From Macrostomum hystrix (Eukaryota > Platyhelminthes > Macrostomidae): a stretch of 64,000 nucleotides of DNA. The notes under the pieces are model-generated. The model ran no database searches. It worked only from the letters and a program-made list of their open reading frames with translations, and had not been told where the DNA came from. Position 1 is the first letter of the stretch, and each line of letters starts with the position of its first letter. The position numbers were made by a program, and so were the translations under genes. This document shows, piece after piece, positions 40,642 through 50,083 of this stretch. The DNA lies in the NCBI GenBank assembly GCA_950097015.1, contig CATNEN010000032.1, positions 620,001-684,000 on the forward strand, written 5' to 3'.

Positions 40642-40838
40642 CCAGCCCAGACGCCACCCGACGGCTAGACCTCGAGCGTGTCAGAGATGGACGGGGTGGT
40701 GGCATAGGCAGTGTCAGGCGGGCGGACGACTCTCCAGCATCGGCAGTTTCACCGGATTCGTCATTGACATTATTGTCTTGCGCGCTGGCTGTTGCAGTTT
40801 TATTGCTGCTTGCCCCCAGTAAACACTGGATGAGTTAG
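24124..40838 (+). CDS. GDNF receptor alpha-like, GPI-anchored, multi-exon gene (5' end missing)
   Basis: Six coding exons are visible: 24124-24321, 32005-32280, 38148-38522, 38801-38965, 39232-39765 and 39856-40838. Together they encode about 840 residues. The product resembles GFR-alpha/GFRAL co-receptors, which bind GDNF-type ligands at the cell surface and signal through RET. Support comes from a hydrophobic signal-like segment, at least four serial cysteine-rich modules with the C-x(6)-C-x(4)-C / C-x-C spacing of GDNF-receptor domains, and a C-terminal hydrophobic tail suited to GPI attachment. All five introns are phase 1, so internal exons are symmetric modules. No in-frame ATG precedes the signal segment, so an upstream initiator exon is required and was not found. 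A possible polyadenylation signal AATAAA lies at 41937-41942. Family assignment is strong; the ligand and the exact last exon are uncertain. Confidence 0.78.
24336..25260. repeat. 20-bp minisatellite at the start of GFR-like intron 1
   Basis: Unit gaatgggtgaactgtttggt, about 45 copies, near-perfect between 24,640 and 24,930 and degenerate at both ends. It begins about 14 bp after the exon donor. Confidence 0.97.
25261..27720. other. Intronic DNA, GFR-like intron 1
   Basis: Unique DNA with a GAAGAAGACGACGATGATGACG low-complexity patch at about 26,805-26,830. Overlapping frames at 26,350-27,140 have no family match. Confidence 0.6.
27721..28045 (+). mobile_element. SINE, family 1, divergent copy in GFR-like intron 1
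   Basis: It aligns along its whole length with 52508-52857: tttgcctctcgcaccaag, cacatttatttgggg, gagggccaac, gtgtacactgcctga-like text, gcagatgtacacacctgtg, gctcaggagtcag, cagaattgcctcctcgctgg and cccgcagccctcctgcaa. The B box is mutated (gagctctatctattcc), so the copy is probably old. It sits in the 7.7-kb intron. Confidence 0.75.
28640..28985. repeat. 32-bp minisatellite, about 10 copies
   Basis: Unit has acgctaccctccgtcag then tacgtccctgaatag. Shortened variants (ccttgaatcaaattccgtcag) form a higher-order pattern. It lies inside GFR-like intron 1. Confidence 0.94.
28986..30072. other. Intronic DNA, GFR-like intron 1
   Basis: Unique DNA with a tctcatctccctc low-complexity patch at 29,520-29,625. 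Confidence 0.6.
30073..30700. repeat. 16-bp TGATTCTCAGTGTCTC minisatellite, about 39 copies
   Basis: Near-perfect 16-bp period with gcctc, gtccc and gcgtc variants. It lies inside GFR-like intron 1. Confidence 0.97.
30701..32004. other. Intronic DNA, GFR-like intron 1
   Basis: Unique DNA leading to the exon at 32005. No other gene is visible. Confidence 0.6.
31862..31930. repeat. Short degenerate repeat (attcactaatatcccc)
   Basis: About four 15-17-bp units with substitutions, just upstream of the GFR-like exon at 32005. Confidence 0.75.
32005..32280 (+). CDS. GFR-like exon: second half of D1 and proline-rich linker
   Basis: Acceptor tgccccactgcag (AG at 32003-32004); donor G|GTCAGT at 32281; phase 1 at both ends. 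Joined to the previous exon it reads D-P-Q-Y-C. It continues with an [10 protein letters not shown] segment, the paired NCFCP cysteines and [15 protein letters not shown], which parallels the second half of GFR-alpha D1 (C-x(7)-L ... NC-x-C ... C-L-x-I). The exon ends in a CCG-rich stretch coding for a proline-rich linker ([17 protein letters not shown]). The minus strand is also open here (arginine-rich), but that is a compositional shadow. Confidence 0.78.
32281..33280. other. Intronic DNA with a possible alternative last exon
   Basis: A strong acceptor (pyrimidine tract ending ttccag, AG at 32726-32727) opens a 7-codon in-phase tail ending at TAG 32748-32750. The rest shows no gene. Confidence 0.5.
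33281..34255. repeat. 15-16-bp GAGATGAGACAGGGGA minisatellite, second array
   Basis: Units gagatgagacattgga, gagatgacacagggga and ggatgacacaggggaa. A block of about 115 bp repeats three times between about 33,540 and 33,850. It is related to the array at 6.6-7.3 kb and lies in GFR-like intron 2. Confidence 0.95.
34805..36285. repeat. 22-bp minisatellite, about 67 copies
   Basis: Unit ggagctacctgaggactg plus gggt, gggttt or ggat. The order of variants recurs (gggttt roughly every 9-13 units, with a gcactgggat marker), so there is a higher-order repeat. It lies inside GFR-like intron 2. Confidence 0.97.
36286..36999. other. Intronic DNA, GFR-like intron 2
   Basis: Unique sequence after the 22-bp array. 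The frame at 36,755-37,012 has no recognisable features. Confidence 0.6.
37000..37115. repeat. Two to three copies of a 48-bp unit
   Basis: Unit contains gagactgagattggggatga and gattcagtcagaaggggaga; two full copies and a partial third. Confidence 0.85.
37380..38110. other. Strongly AT-rich block in GFR-like intron 2
   Basis: About 730 bp of A/T-rich DNA with aaataaaaataaaa tracts (37,645-37,675) and an AT palindromic stretch near 37,755-37,810. It ends shortly before the GC-rich exon at 38148. No gene is visible. Confidence 0.85.
38148..38522 (+). CDS. GFR-like exon: domain D2
   Basis: Acceptor tctatgcag (AG at 38146-38147), donor A|GTGAGT at 38523, phase 1 both ends. Spliced onto the previous exon it restores Gln-Glu-Thr. 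After a Ser/Ala/Gly-rich linker the frame enters a complete cysteine module: [16 protein letters not shown], then [37 protein letters not shown], and a final [13 protein letters not shown]. The order matches a GDNF-receptor domain. The AT-rich intron upstream contrasts sharply with this GC-rich exon, which helps fix the boundary. Confidence 0.8.
38590..38765 (+). mobile_element. Degraded SINE, family 2, in a GFR-like intron
   Basis: It contains a B-box-like GAGTTCGAATC (38621-38631), then cttcacttcattcagctgca and ggtgtggcggcctcctaag. These align in order with the copy at 48063-48435. It is truncated and divergent and lies inside the 278-bp intron between the D2 exon and the linker exon. Confidence 0.6.
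38801..38965 (+). CDS. GFR-like exon: inter-domain linker
   Basis: Acceptor ttattttcag (AG at 38799-38800), donor C|GTAAGA at 38966, phase 1 both ends. It encodes 55 residues beginning [20 protein letters not shown]. It has an acidic, then Pro/Ser/Ala-rich composition and no cysteine, so it is a spacer between D2 and D3. The preceding 278-bp intron contains a degraded tRNA-derived SINE. Confidence 0.72.
39232..39765 (+). CDS. GFR-like exon: domains D3 and D4
   Basis: Acceptor tcgaactgcag (AG at 39230-39231), donor C|GTGAGT at 39766, phase 1 both ends. The 178 residues hold two back-to-back cysteine modules. D3 runs from [16 protein letters not shown] through [28 protein letters not shown] and QPRCAYE. 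D4 runs from [15 protein letters not shown] through [23 protein letters not shown] and the closing KPKC. The arrangement closely parallels GFR-alpha D2-D3 in spacing, including the short loop between modules. A 303-residue open frame on the opposite strand is a GC-driven shadow. Confidence 0.82.
39856..40838 (+). CDS. GFR-like last exon: partial cysteine module, polyQ, GPI-signal tail
   Basis: With the acceptor at gccggacag (AG at 39854-39855) the frame stays open to TAG at 40836-40838. It carries [15 protein letters not shown] and [12 protein letters not shown], a polyglutamine run near 40610-40640, and a C-terminal hydrophobic segment ([18 protein letters not shown]), as expected for GPI attachment. 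Anomaly: an alternative acceptor at 39897-39898 opens a different frame reading [15 protein letters not shown], which looks more like the start of a fifth module but stops at TGA 39991-39993. The true structure may therefore include a frameshift, a sequence error or another splice. The end point and tail are better supported than the first 140 bases. Confidence 0.6.
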
Positions 40839-40894
40839 TTGGAAAGTTGATTGACAAACTACAGAAGTGCCATATAAACAAAAAGTGATGCATG

Positions 40895-41185
40895 ACGTGC
40901 GTATTTGCAGGGGTAGGAGTTGGCTTATAACGATTGGACGAGGTGGAGTCAGGAGGAGCGTGGCGTGAGGTGGGTACTTGCAGGGTAGGAGATGGCTTAT
41001 AACGATTGGACGAGGTGGAGTCAGGAGGAGCGTGGCGTGAGGTGGGTACTTGCAGGGTAGGAGATGGCTGATAACGATTGGACGAGGTGGAGTCAGGAGG
41101 AGCGTGGCGTGAGGTGGGTACTTGCAGGGTAGGAGATGGCTGATAACGATTGGACCAGGTGGAGTCAGGAGGAGAGGGTGTAGGT
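40895..41185. repeat. 72-bp minisatellite, four copies, just after the GFR-like stop
   Basis: Unit contains gattggacgaggtggagtca, ggaggagcgtggcgtgaggt and gtacttgcagggtaggagat. It starts about 60 bp after the stop codon and so would lie in the 3' UTR if polyadenylation occurs at 41937. Confidence 0.93.
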
Positions 41186-42224
41186 GGGTATTAAGACAAA
41201 TTTGAGTTCGTAGTTTGTAAAATATTGGTACTACTCTTCGTCCATGGTCAAAAACTTCCAAAAGTCTTGCGTCTATCTCTTCCTGCCATCGAAACGCGAG
41301 AGTTTTCTATTTCTCTACTCACGTGCTTTCAGCCTACTAACAGTAGACGCAGTGAAAAATCACACTTAACAAATTCGCTATTCTTTTCGGTGTAGGCGCT
41401 GCTCGACTCCGGCGCTCTTCTCTAAGTGTTCTATTTTGTCGAGCAGCCTGAGTCAATGCTTGTCATAAATTTTAATTGTTATTCATTCGAGCCAGAATTC
41501 GATACAGAATTTTACATTTTATAATTTATCATTCATCAAAACATGAAGCCATCCCTTGTTTGTCAACCGCGCACTATCTCCACAATCACCAGCTGACAAT
41601 TAGTGATTGTTTATATTGTTTTCGATCCCGTCTAAGTTGAAAAGTATTTTTTCTAATGTCCTCATTATAATTTATGAATTCTGTCTTGAGAAAAATGTAA
41701 ATACGAATTGCGCACTACTGACTACTTAGCAGTAGCTGATATGGCAAACTTGTTAAAAAAGTCTTGTTGCACAATCACGTCAATAGATTTTATATTTCAC
41801 TTTTCTTGCATAATCGTTTTAATTTACACACCCGTTCTCATGCCTGTAAATTTTATAAGCTACTATTGGCACACAGTAACGTCTATAATTAGATGCTTAT
41901 AAGCACAATGCGGCTTGAAAATTTTAAACAACACTAAATAAACTGTGCCCTGTGAGCAATTAGAGGCTTTAACTGCTTAATTGTGATTCTGTATTCCAGA
42001 ATTTACATTTTTGTTTTTTCTGTTCAACTATTACTTCCGTTGATAGTTATAATTATCATAATTATATAATAATTGATATCATAATACTACTACTGGTTCA
42101 TGGAATCACAGTACTAATTGCTATGCAGATAAAAATTCAAAGAAAATTTAATAAACATATTCACAGGTTCATAAAGTCTCACATTTTAAGCCTTGCAGAT
42201 AACCAAATTTACAAATTCACAGAT
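41186..42224. other. Sequence downstream of the GFR-like gene
   Basis: AT-rich, with AATAAA at 41937-41942 as a candidate polyadenylation signal for the receptor gene. No other gene is visible. Confidence 0.5.
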
Positions 42225-42895
42225 TCACCTGTTCACAGATTCAATGTTCACATATTTGCAGATTTTTACTTGTTCACAGATCTACAGAATCAAGGATTTA
42301 CAGGTTTACATATCTACAGAATCAAGGATTTACAGGTTTACATATCTGCAGAATCAAGGATTTACAGGTTTACATATCTACAGAATCAATGATTTACAGG
42401 TTTACAGATCTACAGAATCAAGGATTTACAGGTTTACAGATCTACAGAATCAAGGATTTACAGGTTTACATATCTACAGAATCAAGGATTTACAGGTTTA
42501 CAGATCTACAGAATCAAGGATTTACAGGTTTACAGATCTACAGAATCAATGATTTACAGGTTTACAGATCTACAGAATAAATGATTTACAGGTTTACAGA
42601 TCTACAGAATCAAGGATTTACAGGTTTACAGATCTACAGAATCAAGGATTTACAGGTTTACAGATCAACAGAATCAAGGATTTACAGGTTTACAGATCTA
42701 CAGAATCAAGGATTTACAGGTTTACAGATCTACAGAATCAAGGATTTACAGGTTTACAGATCTACAGAATCAAGGATTTACAGGTTTACAGATCTACAGA
42801 ATCAAGGATTTACAGGTTCACAGATCTACAGAATCAAGGATTTACAGGTTTACAGATCTACAGAATCAAGGATTTACAGGTTTACAGATCTACAG
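42225..42895. repeat. 32-bp minisatellite with TTTACAGGTTTACAGATC core
   Basis: About 20 units containing caaggatttacaggtttac and agatctacagaat. Degenerate precursors (ttcacag, ttacaaa) are visible upstream from about 42,150. Confidence 0.96.
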
Positions 42896-43379
42896 TTTCG
42901 AAATGCAACAAAAAAGAAAAGTGATTTTCTATTAAAATTGCAGGCAACGCCAAATACATAAATCATTTAACATAATCCATGACCTGTTGCAGTCATCATT
43001 CTCATTCCTTGCACTGGCAATTTAAAATCTGCACTAGTCGATATGTAACCAGGCTAATAGGTATTCAGCAGGTGGCCGCATCTCAGCTGGCTCTCGGAAT
43101 AATTCAGTAGCTCTAAGAGCTTTAAAGCGAACTCGAAGCAATTTCATATTCACTTTTTGTCTCTCTGATTAGATATCTTTAACAAAGAAGATTTATTCAC
43201 CCAGATCTACATTTCTTGTTGTCAGTCTCAGGAAATTCATCGGCATGCATTTCTTATTAAGACTAAAGCGAGATTAAGCAATTGAATCCAAATCTGAATT
43301 TCAAATTGATTTGATTTGCATTCCACTCTGACCCTTTAAGGTCTCTTTAATGATAAATTCCAAGTGATAAATTCACTTT

Positions 43380-44590
43380 ACTATGTTCACAGATTCACAG
43401 ATTCACAAGTTCACATATTTGCAAACTCACACATTACCATATTGACGTATTCACAGATTTACATACTCACAAATGCACATCATTTCACATGTTAATATAT
43501 TAAAAAGTAAAAAATATCATTTTTTATATTCACATATTTTCATTTATTTCGAGATTGACACACTCAATCATTCACACATTCAGACTTTCACCTATTCGTT
43601 AGTTCATTCATTCACACGTACATACATTCGCAAATTAACAGACTGACGGATTTATAGATTCACAGATTCACAGATTCACAGATTCACAGATTCACAGATT
43701 CACAGATTCACAGATTCACAGATTAACAATTTCACAGATTCACAGATTCACAGATTCACAGATTCACAGATTCACAGATTCACAGATTCACAGATTCACA
43801 GATTCACAGATTCACAGATTCACAGATTAACAATTTCACAGATTCACAGATTCACAGATTCACAGATTCACAGATTCACAGATTAACAATTTCACAGATT
43901 CACACATTCACAGATTAACAACTTCACAGATTCACAGATTCACAGATTCACAGATTCACAGATTCACAGATTCACAGATTCACAGATTAACAATTTCGCA
44001 GATTCACAAATTCACAGATTCACAGATTCACGCCAGATTCACAGATTCACAAATTCGCAGATTCACAAATTCACAGATTCACAGATTCACAGATTCACAC
44101 CAGATTCACAGATTCACAGATTCACAGATTCACAGATTCACAGATTCACACAAGATTCACAGATTCACAGATTCACACCAGATTCACAGATTCACAGATT
44201 CACAGATTCACACCAGATTCACAGATTCACAGATTCACAGATTCGCAGATTCACAGATTCACAGATTCACAGATTCACAGATTAACAATTTCACAGATTC
44301 ACAGATTCACAGATTCACACCAGATTCACAGATTCACACCAGATTCACAGATTCACAAATTCGCAGATTCACAGATTCACAGATTAACAATTTCACAGAT
44401 TCACAGATTCACAGATTCACACCAGATTCACAGATTCACACCAGATTCACAGATTCACAAATTCGCAGATTCACAGATTCACAGATTCACACCAGATTCA
44501 CAGATTCACACCAGATTCACAGATTCACAAATTCACAGATTCACAGATTCACAGATTCACACCAGATTCACAGATTCACAAATTCAATGG
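43380..44590. repeat. (CACAGATT)n array with degenerate left flank
   Basis: An 8-bp cacagatt unit dominates from 43,650. Interspersed caccagattcacagatt and taacaatttcacagatt markers recur. From 43,380 to 43,650 the same unit appears in decayed form. Confidence 0.96.
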
Positions 44591-44999
44591 TTCGTTGATT
44601 CCTAAACGGATAGATTTACAAGTTTTCTTAATTTGCAGTTTCTCAAATTTTAGGACTCGGATTTTGAGTCTGTTCGCTGCGAAGAATCCGTACTGATAGA
44701 CTCAGTCATTCAGCGAGTGGGGGATGCCGGTCCCATCTGAGTAGCAAAGCTGTCTCGCATTTATTAAAACACCTACTAGCATGAAGAACCGAGGCAAGGA
44801 GTCTGTAATCATTAAAGCTAGAATCGGGAACCCCGAGTTTTAGTTGTATTGACCGAAATTGCCGCTTTCAAACCCTTGTTAAGCTTATTCAACTCGTCCA
44901 TGCTCATTAACTGTTGTCAGGCACTTTCTTTCTTCTCAAAACTTTTAACTTTCTATACTTTCCTCACCTTCCATTCAAGCCCTCTTCATTTCATTTCAC

Positions 45000-47572
45000 T
45001 CCATACCCTAGTCTCTGATCTCAGTCTAGCTTAGTCTCTAATCTCAGTCTCCAATCTCACCCCACCGAGTCTTTGATCTCAGTCTCCAATCTCACCCTCA
45101 CCGAGAATATGATCTCAGTCTAGCTTAGTCTCTAATCTCAGTCTCCAATCTCACCCCACCGAGTCTTTGATCTCAGTCTCCAATCTCACCCTCACCGAGA
45201 ATCTGATCTCAGTCTCCAATCTCACCCTCACCGAGAATCTGATCTCAGTCTCCAATCACACCCTCACCGAGAATCTGATCTCAGTCTAGCTTAGTCTCTA
45301 ATCTCAGCTCCAATCTCGCCCTCACCGAGAATCTAATCTCAGTCTCCAATCTCACCCTCACCGAGAATCTGATCTCAGTCTAGCTTAGTCTCTAATCTCA
45401 GTCTCCAATCTCACCCCACCGAGTCTCTGATCTCAGTCTCCAATCTCACCCTCACCGAGAATCTGATCTCAGTCTAGCTTAGTCTCTAATCTCAGTCTCC
45501 AATCTCGCCCTCACCGAGAATCTGATCTCAGTCTCCAATCTCACCCTCACCGAGAATCTGATCTCAGTCTCCAATCTCACCCTCACCGAGAATCTGATCT
45601 CAGTCTCCAATCTCACCCTCACCGAGAATCTGATCTCAGTCTAGCTTAGTCTCTAATCTCAGTCTCCAATCTCACCCTCACCGAGAATCTGATCTCAGTC
45701 TCCAATCTCACCCTCACCGAGAATCTGATCTCAGTCTAGCTTAGTCTCTAATCTCAGTCTCCAATCTCACCCTCACCGAGAATCTGATCTCAGTCTAGCT
45801 TAGTCTCTAATCTCAGTCTCCAATCTCACCCCACCGAGTCTTTGATCTCAGTCTCCAATCTCACCCTCACCGAGAATCTGATCTCAGTCTAGCTTAGTCT
45901 CTAATCTCAGTCTCCAATCTCACCCCACCGAGTCTTTGATCTCAGTCTCCAATCTCACCCTCACCGAGAATCTGATCTCAGTCTAGCTTAGTCTCTAATC
46001 TCAGTCTCCAATCTCGCCCTCACCGAGAATCTAATCTCAGTCTCCAATCTCACCCTCACCGAGTCTCTGATCTCAGTCTCCAATCTCACCCTCACCGAGA
46101 ATCTGATCTCAGTCTAGCTTAGTCTCTAATCTCAGTCTCCAATCTCACCCCACCAAGTCTCTGAACTCAGTCTCCAATCTCACCCTCACCGGGAATCTGA
46201 TCTCAGTCTCCAATCTCACCCTCACCGAGAATCTGATCTCAGTCTAGCTTAGTCTCTAATCTCAGTCTCCAATCTCACCCTCACCGAGAATCTAATCTCA
46301 GTCTCTAATCTCACCCTCACCGAGAATCTTATCTCAGTCTCTAATCTCACCCTCACCGAGAATCTGATCTCAGTCTAGCTTAGTCTCTAATCTCAGTCTC
46401 CAATCTCACCCCACCGAGTCTCTGATCTCAGTCTCCAATCTCGCCCTCACCGAGAATCTGATCTCAGTCTCCAATCTCGCCCTCACCGAGAATCTGATCT
46501 CAGTCTCCAATCTCACCCTCACCGAGAATCTGATCTCAGTCTAGCTTAGTCTCTAATCTCAGTCTCCAATCTCGCCCTCACCGAGAATCTGATCTCAGTC
46601 TCCAATCTCACCCACATCGAGAATCTGATCTCAGTCTCCAATCTCACCCTCACCGAGAATCTGATCTCAGTCTAGCTTAGTCTCTAATCTCAGTCTCCAA
46701 TCTCACCCTCACCGAGAATCTGATCTCAGTCTAGCTTAGTCTCTAATCTTAGTCTACAATCTCGCCCTCACCGAGAATCTGATCTCAGTCTCTAATCGCA
46801 CCCTCACCGAGAATCTGATCTCAGTCTAGCTTAGTCTCTAATCTCAGTCTCCAATCTCACCCTCACCGAGAATCTGATCTCAGTCTAGCTTAGTCTCTAA
46901 TCTCAGTCTCCAATCTCGCCCTCACCGAGAATCTGATCTCAGTCTCCAATCTCACCCTCACCGAGAATCTGATCTCAGTCTCTAATCTCACCGTCACCGA
47001 GAATCTGATCTCAGTCTCTAATCGCACCCTCACCGAGAATCTGATCTCAGTCTCTAATCGCACCCTCACCGAGAATCTGATCTCAGTCTAGCTTAGTCTC
47101 TAATCTCAGTCTCCAATCTCGCCCTCAACGAGAATCTGATCTCAGTCTAGCTTAGTCTCTAATCTCAGTCTCCAATCTCGCCCTCAACGAGAATCTGATC
47201 TCAGTCTAGCTTAGTCTCTAATCTCAGTCTCCAATCTCGCCCTCAACGAGAATCTGATCTCAGTCTAGCTTAGTCTCTAATCTCAGTCTCCAATCTCGCC
47301 CTCAACGAGAATCTGATCTCAGTCTAGCTTAGTCTCTAATCTCAGTCTCTAATCTCACCCTCACCGAGAATCTGATCTCAGTCTCCAATCTCACCCTCAC
47401 CGAGAATCTGATCTCAGTCTCTAATCTCACCCTCAGCGAGAATCTGATCTCAGTCTCTAATCTCACCCTCACCGAGAATCTGATCTCAGTCTCCAATCTC
47501 ACCCTCACCGAGAATCTGATCTCAGTCTCTAATCTCACCCTCAGCGAGAATCTGATCTCAGTCCCCGAATGC
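45000..47572. repeat. Composite satellite of 36-bp and 23-bp units, about 2.6 kb
   Basis: Two monomers alternate in a variable order. One contains ctcagtctccaatctcaccc followed by tcaccgagaatctgat. The other contains ctcagtctagcttagtctct. Shorter ccaccgagtctttgat variants occur at the left. It is the longest array in the window. Confidence 0.97.
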
Positions 47573-47895
47573 AGTCTATTTCCCAATATTCAATTTGTTT
47601 TTTTCTCAATCAAATCTACCTGTGAATGCCCAAATTCGGTGACTTGTCCTGAATAGCAGACTTATTAGTTATTCATCTTTTTTCGGCGCTAATTGGCCTT
47701 GACCCCGGAAACCCCGGCACAGCGGCTGACATCAAAGATACTAGCAAATATAACTCTTCACTCCCTCTAACGAATTTCATATTTATTAGAAACTGGTCAA
47801 CTTAGGCCGGAAAATTGCTTCGGGAAAAACAGGATCTGCTAATTGCTATTTGTCCTGGCATCTGATTGGTCGATGAATCTGATGCTGACTTGCTG
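47573..47895. other. Spacer upstream of peptide gene A promoter
   Basis: Unique sequence between the composite satellite and the TATA-like motif. Confidence 0.6.
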
Positions 47896-47977
47896 CATAA
47901 AAAGTCGCCATTCATTATTCAAGCTGGCAAGTGTGAATTAAAAAATCACAAATTACAATTGCTAACAAGCTACACAG
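47896..47977 (+). promoter_or_regulatory. Putative promoter and 5' UTR exon of peptide gene A
   Basis: A TATA-like CATAAAAAG at 47896-47904 is followed about 25-35 bp later by plausible start sites. A strong donor, ACACAG|GTAAGC, lies at 47978. An acceptor candidate (attcaaacag, about 48494) sits 22 bp before the gene A start codon. This would give a short non-coding first exon and an intron that contains the SINE at 48063-48435. The evidence is sequence motifs only. Confidence 0.4.
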
Positions 47978-48062
47978 GTAAGCTGTTGCTTTTAGTGAAA
48001 ATTAATTGATATTCCTACAGTTAGTGTTTATGCTAGTCTTAGCAGTTTAAGTATTTCTAGGC

Positions 48063-48435
48063 AGTTGTAGCCTTGTGGTTAGAGCTCGGACTCACGACTG
48101 GAAGGTTGGGGGTTCGATACCAGACTCCACTGGAACAATTTGTGTCACTCAGCAGACACTTAAACTCTGCATTGCTTCAGTTCACCCAGCTGCTAGATGG
48201 GTGCCAGCATCGGCTGGGGTAATTGAAATTGGTGTGGCGTCCTCCCAGTCCATGGACTGAACACCCGTACGCATAGCTGCGACTGTGCTGTTGGCTGCAC
48301 ATATGACCCGATAGGAACAGGTGCAATCAATCATTACTCACAAAATGATCATTCTATTCCACGAAGGGCCAAGCACCCTGTGAGAGTGTGACGCCTGTGA
48401 TTGCTCAGGGGTCAGCAGAATGTGCAGAATTGTCT
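48063..48435 (+). mobile_element. tRNA-derived SINE, family 2
   Basis: The tRNA-like head has a pol III A box (tagccttgtgg, 48068-48078) and B box (ggttcgatacc, 48111-48121). The body contains cttcagttcacccagctgct and ggtgtggcgtcctcccag, which recur in degraded form at 38.6-38.77 kb. The 3' part (agagtgtgacgcctgtg and gctcaggggtcagcag) resembles the body of the family 1 SINEs at 27.7 and 52.5 kb. The copy ends about 80 bp before the start codon of peptide gene A. Confidence 0.7.
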
Positions 48436-48515
48436 CGTAACTTTAAAGCAAATCAATTGAGCTTGCTCATTTTCTCAAAAGTTTATTCAAACAGCCAGAC
48501 AAGCTCGCGAGAACA

Positions 48516-49726
48516 ATGCCAACAAAGCGAACTCTGCTGGCTGAGCTGCCGCTGCTGCTCCTGTGCTGCGCCCAGCTGTCCTTGGCAGCTCCGCTTGAGC
48601 AGCCGGTCAACCGCGAGTCCGCCAACGACGTGGAACTGACGGCGCCGTTCAACTCAAACCAACCGTTAGAGCCGACCCGGGAGAAGTTCGTGTTCTAGTA
48701 ATTCTAACAGTTCTAGGTGTTCTAATAGTTCTAGGTGTTCTAATAGTTTTAGGTGTTCTAATAGTTCTAGGTGTTCTAATAGTTCTAGGTGTTCTAACAG
48801 TTCTAGGTGTTCTAATAGTTCTAGGTGTTCTAATAGTTCCAGGTGTTCTAATAGTTCCAGGTGTTCTAATAGTTCTAGGTGTTCCAGGTGTTTCATAACT
48901 TGAATCGAACAGTTTTATAACAATAGTATGCTGAGATTTAAACCTTCGTATTTCATTCTACGCCCGGCTGGACATGGTCTAAAGGTAGCAATTAAATATG
49001 ATTACGGGAGAGAATTAAAATGTCATTTTAAATGGGTGTTTACTGCTGTTTACTTAAGTGTGGATGTTTTCTTAAGTGTGGCTTACTTACATTACTACTG
49101 AATAAGCAGCAGTAGCGTGAGTTGCACATTACCATTTTTTTCATTCCGTCCCTCAAAACAATTTGACAGCTTCGGCGAGGTTAAGCGATCGGCGAAGGAT
49201 TTCAACGCGGCCAGACTGCTGGCCAGGCTGGCGGATTTTAAGGCCAAGAACGACTTCCTGACACAGCGGATTCGGTGAGGCTAGCGGGGTGTATACACTG
49301 CCTAGAGTAGGGTGTTTACACTGCCTAGAGTAGGGTGTTTACACTGCCTAGAGTAGGGTGTTTACAGAGTCTAGAGTAGGGTGTTTACACTGCCTAGAGT
49401 AGGGTGTTTACACTGCCTAGAGTAGGGTGTTTACACTGCCTAGAGTAGGGTGTTTACACTGCCTAGAGTAGGGTGTATACACTGCCTAGAGTAGGGTGTT
49501 TACACTGCCTAGAGTAGGGTGTTTACACTGCCTAGAGTAGGGTGTTTACACTGCCTAGAGTAGGGTGTTTACAGAGTGTAGAGTAGTGTGTTTACAGAGT
49601 GTAGAGTAGGGTGTTTACAGAGTCTAGAGTAGGGTGTTTACAGAGTCTAGAGTAGGGTGTTTACACTGTCTAGAGTAGTGTGTTTAATTTAACAGCCTCA
49701 TTAAAATGCATTTCAGCATGGGCTGA
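48516..49726 (+). CDS. Peptide gene A: secreted precursor of a RIRM-amide NPY/NPF-like peptide
   Basis: Exons 48516-48697, 49170-49274 and 49717-49726 encode 98 residues. The N-terminus is a signal peptide (LLAELPLLLLCCAQLSLAAP). The first splice joins TA|C into a Tyr codon. A dibasic KR site precedes a 30-residue peptide starting SAKDFNAARL and ending NDFLTQRIRM, followed by Gly-stop, so the C-terminus should be amidated. The last intron is phase 2 within the penultimate Arg codon (CG|C), as in NPY/NPF genes. Both introns carry minisatellites starting just after the donor. The frame would stop at 48696-48698 without splicing. The secreted amidated peptide is well supported; the NPY/NPF relationship is inferred from the intron position and similarity to the neighbours. 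Confidence 0.8.
48700..48892. repeat. 18-bp minisatellite at the start of gene A intron 1
   Basis: Unit ttctaatagttctaggtg, about 10-11 copies, beginning directly after the donor at 48698. Confidence 0.96.
49288..49685. repeat. 23-bp minisatellite at the start of gene A intron 2
   Basis: Unit made of gtgtttacactgcctagagt plus agg, about 17 copies, with an acagagtgtagagta variant at the right. It starts about 13 bp after the donor at 49275. Confidence 0.96.
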
Positions 49727-50083
49727 GCACAGCTGCTCAAAGGCCAGAATGATTCAAGCATCATCGGCTGAGTCGACTTTGACTAAAAAACAATCAAAAA
49801 GATCGCATAGCTGATGCTTATGCTACTGCCGTGGAACAATGCTGCTGATGAAAACAAAATACAAAATTCTGAAACTGCTGAATAATTTGCACGCCTACGC
49901 GATGGCTTTTCTTGTTGGAGTTTATTCTCTTCTCTGATTTAACAGTTTCTTAGTAGGCAATTTTTTTTGCTAAAGTTTGTAGAACAAAGTAGAAAACTTC
50001 ACGAAACACTTATTACAATTTACCCAGAAATTCTCATGGACACATTTGCCATTCTGATTCGAAATAGAATCAATAATTTCAGA

